Below, piece after piece: positions 62,618-64,000 of a DNA stretch of 64,000 nucleotides. Source of the stretch: Rhizobium sp. Leaf306 (lineage in GTDB: Bacteria; Pseudomonadota; Alphaproteobacteria; Rhizobiales; Rhizobiaceae); contig NZ_LMNX01000002.1 in NCBI RefSeq assembly GCF_001423425.1, forward strand, positions 248,001 to 312,000, in the 5' to 3' direction. Numbering within the stretch: the first letter of the stretch is position 1; each line of letters starts with the position of its first letter. Position numbers and translations under genes: made by a program. The notes under the pieces were generated by a model. That model made no database searches and had not been told where the DNA came from. It saw nothing but the letters and a program-made list of their open reading frames with translations.

Positions 62618-63394
62618 CTACACTGTTTTAGACATATTGAAAATATACTGGGACGCGTGCTCGGGGGACGATTGCAACGTCCTGAACTCATGTCTCAGCA
62701 ATGTGTCTCCGGCGATCAGATCTAGCCCGGCGCTATCTGCACCGACGAACCGCCATTGACCAGCATTCTTTGCGCCGAGCCGTGCGGCAAGGCTGTTCGC
62801 TTCGTCCGTCAACTCTCTGATATCGCGCGAGAAATTACTCCATTCCTCGCCGCTTCCAGGGTTCGCGATGACAAGGTCGCTGCCATTCAAGGCATAGGCC
62901 CTGCCAAAGCCGCCGTTGAGCGAGGCCGACTGCGGAACAAGGCGAAAATAGTAGAAATCCGGAAAGTCGATATAGAGTTTTGCTTTCGGATGACGGTCCA
63001 GAAACCGCTGGCGGATGCGCAGATGGACGGGACTATCCCTTTCCACTTTTTCCGCAATGCACTGAACGGTGATTCGCGGATGGGCGAGCGGATCGCCCTT
63101 GCCGGTCTCGCCGGCGAGTAGAGAACAGCGGGGATCGCCTGCCAATCCCTTCGTATGACCCGACAGCGCCGATACGAGAATCACCGGCACGCCATCGAGA
63201 TCGGTTCCGGTCAGCACGCGGCTCGCGGAGGGAAAACCGCTTGTGGGATCAAGCACCGCAAGCGCCATGTGACGGGCGCCGCGCACCAGCATCCGCGCAA
63301 GGTTGCGTGCTTCCTCATCCGTGTCGCGCAACACGCTTTTATCTTTCGAAGGTTCCTGCGCAGAGGTCGGTGGAAGAGCCTGTCTCACCGTCAT
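62618..63394 (-). CDS. HugZ-family haem-utilisation-like protein (pyridoxamine-oxidase fold)
   Basis: This 258-residue protein has the HugZ/pyridoxamine-phosphate-oxidase-like split-barrel: ARHMALAVLDPTSGFPSASRV, DLDGVPVILVSALSGHTKGLAGDPRCSLL, and GKGDPLAHPRITVQC, then FYYFRLVPQSASLNGGFGRAYAL. HugZ family members bind or degrade haem, though not all do. The ATG at 63394 (TVRQALPP) has AGGG five bases upstream; a GTG at 63427 has no site. It lies 111 bases from nolR on the same strand and may be a separate transcript. Confidence 0.78.
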   Translation of the reverse strand: MTVRQALPPTSAQEPSKDKSVLRDTDEEARNLARMLVRGARHMALAVLDPTSGFPSASRVLTGTDLDGVPVILVSALSGHTKGLAGDPRCSLLAGETGKGDPLAHPRITVQCIAEKVERDSPVHLRIRQRFLDRHPKAKLYIDFPDFYYFRLVPQSASLNGGFGRAYALNGSDLVIANPGSGEEWSNFSRDIRELTDEANSLAARLGAKNAGQWRFVGADSAGLDLIAGDTLLRHEFRTLQSSPEHASQYIFNMSKTV

Positions 63395-63497
63395 TGCGCC
63401 CTGCAGCTCGTCGGTCAAAATATTCACCAGTTCTAAATTTCAAATCTCTATAACAGCAGATCATTAACAAACGAGTGTCAGTCCGCCTTGATTTGCA

Positions 63498-64000
63498 TCA
63501 AGTCCGGCGTCGGTGGCGTGTCAGACCTGCAATCACGTCGTCAGCCGTAATCGCGCCGACGACGGCGCCGTTATCGACGACCGCGATCGATCCCCTCTGG
63601 CGGGCCAGCGCATCCATGATGTCGACCAGCGGCGTGGTGCTCTTCGCTGTTGCCGACACCGGCGGCGCCCCGGCATCGGCGGTTACGCCTTGCCGCATCA
63701 CGTCGCCCGCGGTCAGCAGGCTGATCGGGTTCATGTGCTGGACGAAATCGGCGACATACTGGTTTGCAGGTGCCTGGACGATCTGCTGCGGGGTGCCGCA
63801 CTGGACGATACGGCCGCCTTCCATGATGGCAATGCGGTTGCCGATGCGGAAAGCCTCGTCGAGGTCGTGGCTGACGAACAGGATGGTCTTTTTCAGGCGG
63901 CGCTGGAATTCCAGCAGCTCGTCCTGAAGGCGGGTGCGGATCAACGGATCGAGCGCCGAAAAAGGTTCGTCCATCAGCAGGATCGGTGCGCCGGTGGCAA
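63498..64000 (-). CDS. Quaternary-amine ABC transporter ATP-binding protein, C-terminal part (5' end beyond window)
   Basis: Only the C-terminal part is in the window. It has ILLMDEPFSALDPLIRTRLQDELLEFQ (Walker B and D-loop), FVSHDLDEAFRIGNRIAIME with the switch histidine, then a CBS-domain remnant (VDIMDALARQRGSIAVVDNGAVVGAITADD). This is the ProV/ChoV/OpuAA arrangement of glycine-betaine, choline or proline importers, where CBS domains sense ionic strength. The stop is at 63498-63500. The Walker A lies outside, so the start and the permease partners are not visible. Confidence 0.85.
   Translation of the reverse strand, partial: ATGAPILLMDEPFSALDPLIRTRLQDELLEFQRRLKKTILFVSHDLDEAFRIGNRIAIMEGGRIVQCGTPQQIVQAPANQYVADFVQHMNPISLLTAGDVMRQGVTADAGAPPVSATAKSTTPLVDIMDALARQRGSIAVVDNGAVVGAITADDVIAGLTRHRRRT

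Noticed and set aside
63428..63497. Irr or iron-responsive box upstream of the HugZ-like gene
   Set aside because: The region has a half-site like TTTAGAA, but the inverted partner is missing, so I did not call it.

Overview
The window is a GC-rich (roughly 60-63% by eye), densely coded stretch with many 4-bp ATGA/GTGA overlaps. It looks like chromosomal DNA of an alphaproteobacterium in the Rhizobiaceae (Rhizobium/Agrobacterium/Neorhizobium-like). The evidence is a NolR-like ArsR regulator, BacA, HWE-family sensor kinase with CheY-like partners, a membrane-bound cytochrome-c urate hydroxylase PuuD, a carboxyspermidine dehydrogenase/decarboxylase pair, and palindromic mosaic intergenic repeats. 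I saw no phage, insertion sequence, CRISPR array, rRNA or tRNA.

Layout. (1) 78-3847: ureide operon puuE-uraD-[mntA-hepT]-allA-uraH plus a metallophosphoesterase; a type VII toxin-antitoxin pair sits inside it. (2) 3968-9482: SNase-fold protein, SDR, orphan receiver, lactate dehydrogenase LldD, large chemoreceptor. (3) 9792-12355: puuD-guaD on the minus strand. (4) 12539-18313: GFA protein, GGDEF protein, HWE kinase plus receiver, a small secreted protein, a LysR regulator and a divergent small ORF. (5) 18322-23020: xdhABC. Together 1, 3 and 4-5 cover guanine to xanthine to urate to hydroxyisourate to allantoin to allantoate and ureidoglycolate, with no allantoicase seen. (6) 23021-23678: a gene-free region with two copies of a perfect or near-perfect 30-bp inverted-repeat element. 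(7) 23679-30869: bdhA, diguanylate cyclase, glpK, a polysaccharide polymerase-like membrane protein, a SPOR-tailed DD-carboxypeptidase, an SH3 protein. (8) 30985-37143: GFA protein, GST, Tat-signal Mqo, and a FecCD-type metal-chelate/B12 ABC transporter.

(9) 37235-47384: SRPBCC protein, luciferase-like oxidoreductase, Map, MFS transporter, BacA, VanZ-like protein, polysaccharide deacetylase, YfgM-like TPR protein, Der, and a 24-residue mini-ORF. (10) 47456-55229: glycosyltransferase, acyltransferase-3/SGNH protein, KdgK, alpha-glucosidase, CPA1 antiporter. (11) 55515-59412: HNH protein, DUF3291 protein, small membrane protein, polyamine pair. (12) 59569-64000: GFA protein, ArsR-SRPBCC pair, alpha/beta hydrolase, NolR-like regulator, HugZ-like protein, and the 5'-truncated ATPase of a quaternary-amine ABC transporter.

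The most unusual items are the MntA-HepT insertion in the purine operon, the structured repeats with covarying arms, the 24-aa mini-protein, the hairpin cluster after bacA and the palindrome upstream of the ABC transporter. All functions are inferred from sequence motifs read by eye; no database search was run.
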